Assembly (NCBI GenBank): GCA_943349395.1 | Contig: CALQZH010000006.1 | Span: forward strand, 1-32,965 | Direction: 5' to 3' | From: Parcubacteria group bacterium | GTDB lineage: Bacteria; Patescibacteriota; Minisyncoccia; UBA6257; UBA11618 | DNA: 32,965 bases | Shown here: positions 10,801 to 20,759 of the stretch, piece after piece | Layout: the number at the start of each line of letters is the position of its first letter | Numbering within the stretch: the stretch's first letter is position 1 | Program-made: the position numbers and the translations under genes | The notes under the pieces: model-generated | Told to the model about the DNA's origin: nothing | Seen by the model: only the letters and a program-made list of their open reading frames with translations | Databases searched by the model: none

Positions 10801-11097
10801 GAAAAAGCCTGATGCGGGTGAGACGCCTGCCGCCATCTGCCACTTCACAACTGCCGCCTTGGTCAAAGAACCAAAGTAGCCCGTCGGAGTCGCCGAGAGG
10901 AGGCCGCCGGCTACCAACGCGTTCTGGAGGCAGGTTACGTCTGCACCACGGCTACCCACTGTGAGGCTGCGGGTAAACGTGCACGACATGGTCTGCGCTC
11001 CCGACACTGCGGGGATCGCCAACGCCGCTCCCGAAAACACCGCAACGGTCGTTGCGGAAAGGGCGACGGAATAGATCTGTCTTACTGTTTTGCTCAT
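7837..11097 (-). CDS. Large secreted cell-surface (S-layer-like) protein with N-terminal peptidoglycan-binding domain
   Basis: 1086 aa; signal peptide (MSKTVRQIYSVALSATTVAVFSGAALAIPAVSGAQ), PG-binding-1-like VGSRGADVTCLQNALVAGGLLSATPTGYFGSLTKAAVVKWQMAAGV, Pro/Thr linker, then long Ser/Thr/Val/Gly-rich beta-type repeats. Confidence 0.85.
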   Translation of the reverse strand: MSKTVRQIYSVALSATTVAVFSGAALAIPAVSGAQTMSCTFTRSLTVGSRGADVTCLQNALVAGGLLSATPTGYFGSLTKAAVVKWQMAAGVSPASGFFGAISRAKYASMMADGTTMPNPTMPTMPTVPGTTVPGAGVSVSAAGMQPSGSAIAGAGQIDVAKYTFTASNMAGVTVTNLKLSRTGVVSDSNISNLYLADESGVVFAQYSSLNNGIAMFDGLNMMVNAGQSRVVTLRMDLSSSASAGNTLGWRLDMVTTAGNGAVTGLPVSGPTLTVTTVTNPSLGAVSYTYASSGSTVDAGTNAFLAHSATVNVTNSAVLLKSLKFTVVGSANTADLKNAKLSINGVAVATASMIGVDGKVVFIPTTDVRIPTGNNTFEVRVDVAGSPNRTMAWNILRPYDAVFYDTQYNTNVTATTSGTPTTVTINQGRVTVNKDTSTPTANIPLGASNITLAKFSLYAGGEPVKVRFLPVTLLNVGDSSGAVSGDVRNISVIDDVGNSVGTTVSSPSGSWGQSSCDSANVTGSIASTSCDIDFGTSSSYINYIVPANTTRVLSVKVDLLSTANITSLRASLGAPISANLEGQISFVSSVGGTANGNSLVIATTPLTVATNPSFGTSTNVAGANGVRVASFILNASSAEGEKVSTLTFRKEANDLFDAQNLRVMVGGTQFGTTQAIVGDTDLAMSFSGSNPIIVPAGGSVTVDLYADILTSTTQATHSTVFDLSTGSANGQTSNSAITWPAVANGQSLTISSGSTLTLTTDSSNTSSKYLVMESTDNVLYKLRLEADNTEDIRVTDITFRDTITNNTSGGTAFSNLALYDGATLLATINAPVMGSSSASSTIAFSLGSGSTFIIPKNTAKTVTLKGDVVSFSSNGAKSGSSHVFGISATTSVIAFGKDSSQATTVSGTPSGSNSAQIVYRSKPSLTSTILGAVSGRTRGSGDEIAMLNFSASSQFSLTMSTVVLKFAGLAVTSGATAFPVELIDSDTPGSGWGSATTSQTCTPIAGNTCTVTFAPNALISAGTTKGIKLRVDAVNFTQNANTADSVSVTVNTSSGLLWTDGTSTGTGITWDPSLTYPLLIGTVSYE

Positions 11098-11242
11098 TTG
11101 TATGTTTGGTTTATGCGACTGACGAATTGATTATCTTTCTATTCTTTCCAAAGATTATCCTCATAACCATCGACCTCACATTACCTGATTATGAAACAAT
11201 CTCTAAACACAAAGTGAATTTTCAGGCCTAGTGCCTAAAAAG

Positions 11243-11263
11243 AAAAACCGGACATGGGTCCGG
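11243..11263 (-). terminator. Intrinsic terminator of the candidate small RNA
   Basis: CCGGAC/GTCCGG 6-bp stem, 4-nt loop, followed by TTTTTCTTTTT on the minus strand. Confidence 0.7.
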
Positions 11264-11351
11264 AGGCTGAAAGGCAGGGAAATCGATCCCTGCTAAGCAA
11301 ACGATATGCCCGGTTCAGCCTCACCTGAACCTGTTCATACGTGGATTTTCG
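11243..11351 (-). ncRNA. Candidate structured small RNA / leader RNA
   Basis: Own sigma70-like promoter, three perfect stems (11312-11318/11325-11331; 11263-11271/11314-11322; GCAGGGA/TCCCTGC), terminating in CCGGAC-CCAT-GTCCGG-TTTTTCTTTTT. Confidence 0.6.
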
Positions 11352-11357
11352 CTTTAG

Positions 11358-11387
11358 AGCATACCGCATAATGCATGCGGAAGTCAA
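11358..11387 (-). promoter_or_regulatory. Sigma70-type promoter for the candidate small RNA
   Basis: Minus strand TTGACT (11387-11382), 18 nt spacer, TATGCT (11363-11358). Confidence 0.6.
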
Positions 11388-11458
11388 GCGAAATTACAGG
11401 CCTGAACAGTATATATAACGAATGGACACCTATAAGTGTTTCACGATATATATAAACT

Positions 11459-13360
11459 ATGCCCTACACACGCTCTTCGCGATTATTCATATATATAGCC
11501 CTTATTGCGCCCCTTATTATAGACCGATCGTTATTTTTCCCCTTCATAACGGGAAAAGCCCTATTTTTCAGGCTTTTCATAGAATTAGCATGTGTCGCGG
11601 CTATCGGGGCCATCGTCCGCGGAGAACTATCGCTGAAAATCCTACGAAAAACGGCTAAAAATCCAGTATTTATTAGTATTTTTGCGTTTTTAGGACTCAC
11701 CGTCATAAGCTCCCTAACCGCCCAAAACCCCTCATTTGCCTTTTGGTCGAATTTCGAACGAGGTGAAGGCGCCTGGCAGATCCTTCATTACTGCCTATTA
11801 TGCGCATTATTGCTCATTTTTTTTCGAACCGAACACGACTGGAAAAAGCTTATCGGATGGCAATCCATCATAAGCTGCCTCGTAGCCCTCTATGCGATAG
11901 GACAAGGACTAGCAAGTATCGTTTTAAAACAATATGGAGCGACTAAGGCCCAAATCATTACCAACTGGATCATAAACCCCTCGCCAGGAAGTCCTCCCTC
12001 GGGAAGCCTTGGAAATCCGTCGTATTTAGGCGGATACATGCTTTTCAGCGCCTTTTTGACGCTCTATCTCATACTAGAAACCCCTAAAGGAAAAGCACGA
12101 ATCGCATGGATCCTAGCATTTGCCCTGCAAACGATCATGTTCTTCAACGCAGAAACGCGTGGATCGTTCGCGGCACTCGGCGCGGGAATCTTGATAATGC
12201 TGGTATTGTGGGCGTCTCGAACAAAGCGAGACCTGAAGCGCAACTTCGCCCTCGGCGGCGCGGCACTTCTCATAACGTGCAGTATCGGATACCTAATCCT
12301 AAACATAAAAGGGGATGCCCTGAAGAGCCTAGAGCCCCGATTTTGGACATGGGGATCGGCGATTGCGGGAGTAATCGAAAAACCGCTCATCGGCTGGGGA
12401 ACGGAAAACTTTCCGGCAGTATTCGATAAATACTACAATCCCCACCACTACGGCATAGAATCGTGGTTCGACCGCGCGCATAACACGTTCCTCGAATATG
12501 CGACAAGCGGCGGAATCCCTCTCCTCCTAGCCTATATCGCCATCTTCGTCACCCTCTATATGCGCCTATGGAGACGCAAGAACGAGGGACTATGGCCGCT
12601 TGTGATGGCATTGCCCGCAATGTACCTCGTGAACGGGCTCGTCCTCTTCGAGATTCTCCCTCTCTATATAATACTCTTCTTCATGGTCGCGTTCCTCGTG
12701 TGCTACGCCGACGACTTCGAGATAGATCATGAAACGATGCGCCAAACCGAGTCGAAGCCATGGGCAGGGACCGTTATCGTGGTGATGATCGCGCTTCTCG
12801 CGATATCCTCCTACGCGACAATCTGGCTGCCGTTCAAGAAAAATACGCTCATGCTTACGGCGCTCCAAACGAACGGCAAGACGGATAACGACGCATTCAG
12901 GGAGAATTACGAGGCCATCTCCTTCGGCTCGCCCGTCGGAAACCAGGAAGCCGTGCAAAATCTCTACGCCTTTACCGTCGGATATTTCGAATTCCTAAAG
13001 AACAACGACCTCGTGAAACAGATTCCGAAAGATAAGATTAAGGTGATCATGGATAATAATAAGATGTGGCACAAAAAAACGGCTTACGATGCGGTCGGCC
13101 TGAAAACGGAATGCGGCTACATCACGGCCCTACTTGCAGCCGCGCAGGCAACCGGCGACACCTCGTACCTGAAAGAAGCGGAGGATCTCACGAAGAAAGC
13201 CACGGAAATCTCTCCCACCCGACTCGAATTCGTGCGTTTCGAAATGGCGATAGCAGTCCTCGAAAAAGACGCGAAAGCATACGGAGAGGCGCGGAAAAAA
13301 GGTATGGCCCTACGCCCCGATCTTCCCTGGGAGGCCTCGATCGATAAATTCGTGTATTGA
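11459..13360 (+). CDS. Second O-antigen ligase / Wzy-family protein (PglL-like possible)
   Basis: 633 aa; multi-TM; IGWGTENFPAVFDKYYNPHHYGIESWFDRAHNTFLEYATSGGIPLLLAYIAIF parallels the 5536-7770 protein, with a C-terminal helical extension. Confidence 0.85.
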   Translation: MPYTRSSRLFIYIALIAPLIIDRSLFFPFITGKALFFRLFIELACVAAIGAIVRGELSLKILRKTAKNPVFISIFAFLGLTVISSLTAQNPSFAFWSNFERGEGAWQILHYCLLCALLLIFFRTEHDWKKLIGWQSIISCLVALYAIGQGLASIVLKQYGATKAQIITNWIINPSPGSPPSGSLGNPSYLGGYMLFSAFLTLYLILETPKGKARIAWILAFALQTIMFFNAETRGSFAALGAGILIMLVLWASRTKRDLKRNFALGGAALLITCSIGYLILNIKGDALKSLEPRFWTWGSAIAGVIEKPLIGWGTENFPAVFDKYYNPHHYGIESWFDRAHNTFLEYATSGGIPLLLAYIAIFVTLYMRLWRRKNEGLWPLVMALPAMYLVNGLVLFEILPLYIILFFMVAFLVCYADDFEIDHETMRQTESKPWAGTVIVVMIALLAISSYATIWLPFKKNTLMLTALQTNGKTDNDAFRENYEAISFGSPVGNQEAVQNLYAFTVGYFEFLKNNDLVKQIPKDKIKVIMDNNKMWHKKTAYDAVGLKTECGYITALLAAAQATGDTSYLKEAEDLTKKATEISPTRLEFVRFEMAIAVLEKDAKAYGEARKKGMALRPDLPWEASIDKFVY

Positions 13361-14000
13361 AACAATACTTCCCTAAAGACGCCAGTAGGAGCTTAGGGCT
13401 ATGACGCCTAAAAGCGAGACGAAAAGAAAGGCTCTCCGGAATGACAAGCGACCCTCATGAAGGGTGTCGCCCATGAAAAGGAGCGTGAGAAATGAGAGGT
13501 TAGCCGAAGAAAGCGGGCCGATCGGGAGCCAGGAGGCCACCCATATGAGCTCGCCCATGACGCAAGCGGCAGGAAACGCCAAACGCGCATCGCGCAAAGC
13601 GACTATGAGCGAACATAGGACGAGAAGGAGAGTAAAAAGCCACGAAACGAGGAATGATCCCGTGGCAACGGATACGAAAAACGAAAGAAGGGAACAATAC
13701 GCGAGGCAATATGCCGTGGATTGCACCCAGAAATCCCGATGCGTAAGAGTGAGATTCTTCACGGAAACGACGATGGCGAACGCGGCGGAAATGACCGCGG
13801 CAAAGGCGACTTGGAAGAAAAGCGATTGAGGGTAGACGGCAAACGGAAGAGAGATGATGACGAAAAGAAGGGGAAGGAGAAGGGAGAAGTTGAAAATGGG
13901 CCGGCTATAGAGGATCGCGACGCATGCGACGTAGGCAATGGCCCACTGCCACAAATGCGCGCGTAAAAAAAGCAGGAGCAGGGAAAAGACGAGTACTCCC

Positions 14001-16625
<2,625 letters not shown>

Positions 16626-16632
16626 TGCTGGT

Positions 16633-16661
16633 ATTCTACCATATATGACGAATCGGGACAA
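16633..16661 (-). promoter_or_regulatory. Promoter of clpB (near-leaderless)
   Basis: TTGTCC (16661-16656), 17 nt spacer, TAGAAT (16638-16633); 7 nt between the -10 box and the ATG. Confidence 0.5.
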
Positions 16662-16693
16662 GACTTTATTTCATCGTCCACGCCCCATTTTAA

Positions 16694-16722
16694 TTGACAA
16701 ATAACGTAATAAGACGCATTAT
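16694..16722 (+). promoter_or_regulatory. Canonical sigma70-type promoter
   Basis: TTGACA (16694-16699), 17 nt spacer, CATTAT (16717-16722). Confidence 0.65.
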
Positions 16723-16762
16723 CTCCATAGCAACCCCGTCACCCGAACCGAAAGGAAAGATC

Positions 16763-17083
16763 GTGAATCCAAGTTCGAAATTCGCGCTATGGACCCTCAT
16801 TGCGAACCTGGCCCTCGCGAGCTGGTTCATGAGCAAGGCCTGGCTATTTATCGACCTGAAAGAGCAAGGAGTAGTAGTCGAAACGCTGGCTGGTGTGGGA
16901 AACCCGCTTAATTCAGCATTCTGGCAAAGCATGTACATCGTTTCGAATATCATGTGCCTCATCTGGATCCTGCACGGGAAACAGTCCCGCGATCCCAGGC
17001 ATGTGCCGAAATTCGAGCTTGCCGTGAGCGGCATCACCTTCGGATCGCACCTGATAGACCTGCTCGTGCGATACGCACCGTAA
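16763..17083 (+). CDS. Small membrane protein, hypothetical
   Basis: GTG start at 16763 preceded by AAAGGAAAG SD; the ORF-track start (16694) coincides with the -35 box and is unlikely. Three hydrophobic segments. Confidence 0.6.
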   Translation: MNPSSKFALWTLIANLALASWFMSKAWLFIDLKEQGVVVETLAGVGNPLNSAFWQSMYIVSNIMCLIWILHGKQSRDPRHVPKFELAVSGITFGSHLIDLLVRYAP

Positions 17084-17122
17084 AAAGGGGTCCGCGCGCA
17101 TCCCGACATGCCATGCACACGA

Positions 17123-17153
17123 CAGCCTCCGCCCCGCGGAGGCTGCTTTTATT
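17123..17153 (+). terminator. Intrinsic terminator
   Basis: CAGCCTCCGC-CCC-GCGGAGGCTG (10-bp perfect stem) followed by CTTTTATTT. Confidence 0.85.
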
Positions 17154-18435
17154 TCCCGAATCGCTCTTCGAAAATCTCGAGGAAGGCATCGATGTCGGCC
17201 TCCGTGGTCTGCCTGCCGAGCGAGAAGCGGAGCGATGACGACGGCCTATCGCCCGAAAAGCCGAGCGCTTCGATGACATGCGAGGGCTGAGACGCGCGCG
17301 AGGAGCACGCGGTACCGGGCGAGACGGCAATACCCTGCATATCGAGCTCTATGCACAAGTCCTGCGCGGAGTGGCCAGGGAAATACATATTGAGATTGTT
17401 CGGCACGCGATCTTCAACCGAACCGTTCACCTCCGCATCCGGCACGATCGTCTCGATGCCGTCCCGCAAGAGATCGCGAAGCAGGGAAACGCGTTTCGAT
17501 TCTTCGCCGCGAATTTCTTCGGTAATCTCGACCGCTTTCGCAAACCCGACGATCGCAGGCACGTTTTCCGTGCCAGAACGCATGCCATATTCCTGCCCAC
17601 CGCCTGAAATCTGCGGATCCAAGAAATCGGGATCGCCGACATAGAGGCACCCGATACCCTTCGGGCCGTATATCTTATGCGCCGAGAGCGTGAGCATATC
17701 GACGCCGAGCTCTTTCACATCGCACTCGAGATACTGAAACGCCTGCACCGCATCGGTATAAAAAAGAGGATATACAGGGCTTTTTGCCTCTATCTTATAG
17801 TTTTTGATAATCTCCCCAATCTCCTTGATCGGCTGAACAGTTCCTATCTCGCTATTCGCATACTGCACGGAAACCATTACAACGGAGTCGTCCAGTTGGC
17901 TTTTCAACAGGCTCAAGTCGATTATCCCCAAGTTGTCCACAGAGATATCCACAACAATGATGCCGTATGACTCCTCAAAACTCTTACACGCGGCCCGGAC
18001 GGATTCATGCTCTATTCCAGACACAAGAATACGCAGGGGGGCATTCGTCGTATGTTTCGGAACGCCCCGCAGTCCGAAGCGGGCTCGGTCGGCCTGATCG
18101 GCATCGGGCCGCCGCTTGGACGAGGGAGAAGAAATTTCCGCCGCCGGAGCGGAAATATTCTGGTTCCGAAATATACGATCGAATACCCCCCGCAAGGCCA
18201 AGTTATTCGCCTCCGTCGCCGACCCCGTGAAAACGATCTGCCGATAATCGGCGTTGAGCGCCTCCCCTATCGCCTTCCGCGCATGGAAAACCGCGCCCGA
18301 GGCCTCCTGGCCGAACGTATGTATCGCCGACGGGTTGCCGAACACGGACGAATAATACGGCCGCATAGCCTCTTCCACGCGCGAATCGAGCGGCGTTGCA
18401 GCCGCATAATCGAAATACAAACGATTCTTTTTCAT
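17149..18435 (-). CDS. Cysteine desulfurase (NifS/IscS family) with internal insertion
   Basis: YFDYAAATPLDSRVEEAM, TGSATEANNLALRG, SGIEHESV, FYTDAVQAFQYLECDVKELGVDMLTLSAHKIYGPKGIGCLYV (PLP-Lys), SPGTACSSRASQPSHVIEALG (catalytic Cys). Confidence 0.93.
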   Translation of the reverse strand: MKKNRLYFDYAAATPLDSRVEEAMRPYYSSVFGNPSAIHTFGQEASGAVFHARKAIGEALNADYRQIVFTGSATEANNLALRGVFDRIFRNQNISAPAAEISSPSSKRRPDADQADRARFGLRGVPKHTTNAPLRILVSGIEHESVRAACKSFEESYGIIVVDISVDNLGIIDLSLLKSQLDDSVVMVSVQYANSEIGTVQPIKEIGEIIKNYKIEAKSPVYPLFYTDAVQAFQYLECDVKELGVDMLTLSAHKIYGPKGIGCLYVGDPDFLDPQISGGGQEYGMRSGTENVPAIVGFAKAVEITEEIRGEESKRVSLLRDLLRDGIETIVPDAEVNGSVEDRVPNNLNMYFPGHSAQDLCIELDMQGIAVSPGTACSSRASQPSHVIEALGFSGDRPSSSLRFSLGRQTTEADIDAFLEIFEERFGK

Positions 18436-18478
18436 AGGCTATACGCGAGCACCTCTATTCTATATACTGTGGCCATCT

Positions 18479-18973
18479 ATGCAACCGGAAGGAACCGCGC
18501 AATTCAGGAGCTCGCTCGGCTTGATGCTCACCCCGCGCCAGGTAGTGGACGGCATCGTGAAATTCATGCGCGCGGACGACACGTACCGCTACAAGGTAAT
18601 CATCGGCAGCGACTCGGAAAAGACGGCGGAAGATGAAGCGGATTTCGTGACCGCGGTCGCCTGCCACCGCGTGGGAAACGGCGGCATCTACTTCTGGCGC
18701 GCCACGAAAGGAGGCAACTGCCGCGTACTGCGGAACCGCATATGGCAGGAAGTGCTGATGTCGATCGACATCGCGAAGGAAATCGTGGAACTCATGAAAG
18801 ATGCCGCGGCGCCGGTCTTCGACTTCGAGGTGCATATCGACGTAGGCGAAAAGGGCCCGACGCGCGAACTAATACAGGAACTGGTCGGCGTCGTGCGCGC
18901 GAACAACTTCGAAGCGCGTACAAAGCCCGACAGCTATGCGGCATCGAAGATCGCCGATAGGCACGTAAAGTAA
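18479..18973 (+). CDS. YkuK/DUF458-family RNase H-like protein
   Basis: VIIGSDSEKTAEDEADFVTAVACHRVGNGGIYFW ... VFDFEVHIDVGEKGPTRELIQELVGVVRANNFEARTKPDSYAASKIADRHVK matches my memory of the family. Confidence 0.75.
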   Translation: MQPEGTAQFRSSLGLMLTPRQVVDGIVKFMRADDTYRYKVIIGSDSEKTAEDEADFVTAVACHRVGNGGIYFWRATKGGNCRVLRNRIWQEVLMSIDIAKEIVELMKDAAAPVFDFEVHIDVGEKGPTRELIQELVGVVRANNFEARTKPDSYAASKIADRHVK

Positions 18974-19111
18974 GGCTCGCTACCACCCTCTCTTCTCATA
19001 ATCCACTTCATTCGTCGTCGTTCGGTTATGCGCACATGCGCCTGCACTTCGCCCTAGATTGCTCCGAAGGGAAGGCGACGGGCTCACGCAAGGGACCGAA
19101 TGAAAGAATTA

Positions 19112-19147
19112 TAAAAAAATACTCCCCGGAACCGAAATTCCGGGAAG
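19112..19147 (-). terminator. Intrinsic terminator for 19164-19877
   Basis: CTTCCCGGAA-TTTCGG-TTCCGGGGAG then TATTTTTTT on the minus strand. Confidence 0.75.
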
Positions 19148-19163
19148 CGACATTCACTTCGCA

Positions 19164-19877
19164 TTACTTTCGTAAACGCACGTCTTTCCGCACGCCGCCG
19201 GGCGAGAACACCCGGCAACCAGGTTCGAAAATCCTCTCATCACGAGCGGTAAACGCGTCAAGATGCCACCCCTCGTGGTTCCAGAGCTCGACGATACACT
19301 CATGACCGCCACCCAAACCATCCTCCACGCAAAAGAGATTCGAACGAGTCGTGAGAAGAGGAGAAGCAGCGTTATCCTGCGCATCATCTAAGAGATGCGC
19401 GATCATCAGGCAATCGGCATACGGCCGAGTGCCGAGCGCCTTGACGATCTCAACATTCGGCGAAGCGACCCCGAGGCAATACGGAAACAGCTCAACACTG
19501 TCTCGACACATGATCCGATGGTTCGGAAAAAGACGCCCGAAACGCTCGGAGATGTCGACGACATGGCACCGTGAGAACGAATCGTCTGAAAAACGACCCG
19601 AACCATAGATAGGAGGGATCTGGATCATCCCGACGTCCGAACAGGGTTTCATGAGCTGGGACGCCCCCGAAAGGGAGAACCGGTAATCGCACGCGAGCTG
19701 ATGCATAGCATCATCAAGCGCGAGCTTTCCATCGGGACTGCCGGACCAACGCAAAAAATCGAGGCCGATTCTGCGCGTCTTAAGCGCCCCGCGGAGCGCA
19801 AGCAACAACTCGAGCTGCAACGCCCCGAACTTGCCGAGAATCTCATCGAAATCGGTATCAGTCAGGTCACCAAGCAT
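19164..19877 (-). CDS. Hypothetical orphan protein (237 aa)
   Basis: ORF with its own promoter, SD-like AGAAGG and terminator; no family recognised. Confidence 0.7.
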   Translation of the reverse strand: MLGDLTDTDFDEILGKFGALQLELLLALRGALKTRRIGLDFLRWSGSPDGKLALDDAMHQLACDYRFSLSGASQLMKPCSDVGMIQIPPIYGSGRFSDDSFSRCHVVDISERFGRLFPNHRIMCRDSVELFPYCLGVASPNVEIVKALGTRPYADCLMIAHLLDDAQDNAASPLLTTRSNLFCVEDGLGGGHECIVELWNHEGWHLDAFTARDERIFEPGCRVFSPGGVRKDVRLRK

Positions 19878-19959
19878 GATTCACGAACCTTCTATTGTGT
19901 AGCGGCCTAAGCCTCATCAGGCACCATGCCCGACCCCGCCCTGCCGCAGAACTGAATAT

Positions 19960-19989
19960 ATAATACCATTATTTAATGTAATTTGTCAA
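19960..19989 (-). promoter_or_regulatory. Canonical promoter of 19164-19877
   Basis: TTGACA (19989-19984), 18 nt, TATTAT (19965-19960). Confidence 0.7.
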
Positions 19990-20042
19990 TAAATAAGGCG
20001 TATCCGATCACAAGCCTATAGATCAGGCATTCCTGAAATTAT

Positions 20043-20076
20043 TAGCGTTTTAAGTGCGACCGCACCTAAAACGCTA
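20043..20076. repeat. Palindrome copy 1 (TTAGCGTTTTAAGTGC-GACC-GCACCTAAAACGCTA)
   Basis: 15-nt arms with one mismatch around a central GACC; located just past the stop codon of the Cas2/PaaX-like gene. Confidence 0.85.
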
Positions 20077-20086
20077 TAAATAAACC

Positions 20087-20614
20087 CTACCTCGTCATCG
20101 TTCCCCGCTTCTCGATAGTAAAAATATGCATAGTGTTCATAAGATTTTTCTCCCGAACAAAATCCATGAAGGCCCCGGGCAAGGGACCGCCGCCGATCCA
20201 CACGCTTTTCTGCAATTGCTCGTATCCCAGCATCATAAGCTCGGCTCGCAAATAATCGCGTAATTTTCTCCGACTTTCAGGAACATCGAAAATAACGATC
20301 GTATTCTTCCGTTCCTGGGAAAGCGTACGTGCGCGGAAATAAGAATCTGCCCTATCTTCCGCGCCGCGTGCCAGATCACGCCCCTTTTTCGTAAGGCGCC
20401 ATAGTCCCCATCCACCGCTCTCAACGAGCCCGTCCTTTTTCAGGCGAGACAACATGACACGAAAAGATCGCTCGTTCATAACCCTCTTTTCGCGATTCTT
20501 GAGACGCTTGACCAATAAGCTATGCAGGACGCGTGCGCCAGCGGCGCCATTCGCGACACTTAATAAAGTAAGGGCTATGGTTACGGCTATTTTTTCTTTT
20601 GTTACAAGCTCCAT
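20087..20614 (-). CDS. Winged-helix + Cas2-like (PaaX C-terminal / Cas2 fold) protein
   Basis: N-term wHTH-like MNERSFRVMLSRLKKDGLVESGGWGLWRLTKKGRDLA; C-term NTIVIFDVPESRRKLRDYLRAELMMLGYEQLQKSVWIGGGPLPGAFMDFVREKNLMNTMHIFTIE resembles the Cas2/PaaX ferredoxin-like domain, with the conserved Asp after the first strand. Confidence 0.8.
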   Translation of the reverse strand: MELVTKEKIAVTIALTLLSVANGAAGARVLHSLLVKRLKNREKRVMNERSFRVMLSRLKKDGLVESGGWGLWRLTKKGRDLARGAEDRADSYFRARTLSQERKNTIVIFDVPESRRKLRDYLRAELMMLGYEQLQKSVWIGGGPLPGAFMDFVREKNLMNTMHIFTIEKRGTMTR

Positions 20615-20632
20615 AAAAAGATATGTTCTTTA

Positions 20633-20674
20633 ATTATAGCATTTCAGGTGCGACCGCACCTGAAATGCTATAAT
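20633..20674. repeat. Palindrome copy 2 (ATTATAGCATTTCAGGTGCG-AC-CGCACCTGAAATGCTATAAT)
   Basis: 20-bp perfect inverted repeat with a 2-nt centre (central GACC); 18 nt upstream of the Cas2/PaaX-like start codon. Each arm ends in TGCTATAAT reading outward. Confidence 0.95.
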
Positions 20675-20759
20675 CAAGAAACTGAAAAATAACGCGTAGA
20701 TGATAACGCGCAAAGCCGTAGATAAGTTTCGGACGCAATGATATGCTGATACGACCCAA

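Noticed and set aside
11243-11351. Bacterial SRP RNA (ffs), tmRNA or 6S RNA
   Set aside because: Lacks the SRP GGAAG...AGCAG internal-loop motif, the tmRNA tRNA-like ends and tag reading frame, and the length of 6S.
20043-20674. CRISPR array next to the Cas2-like gene
   Set aside because: Only two palindromic repeats, about 590 bp apart with a gene between them; no regularly spaced direct repeats and no cas1.
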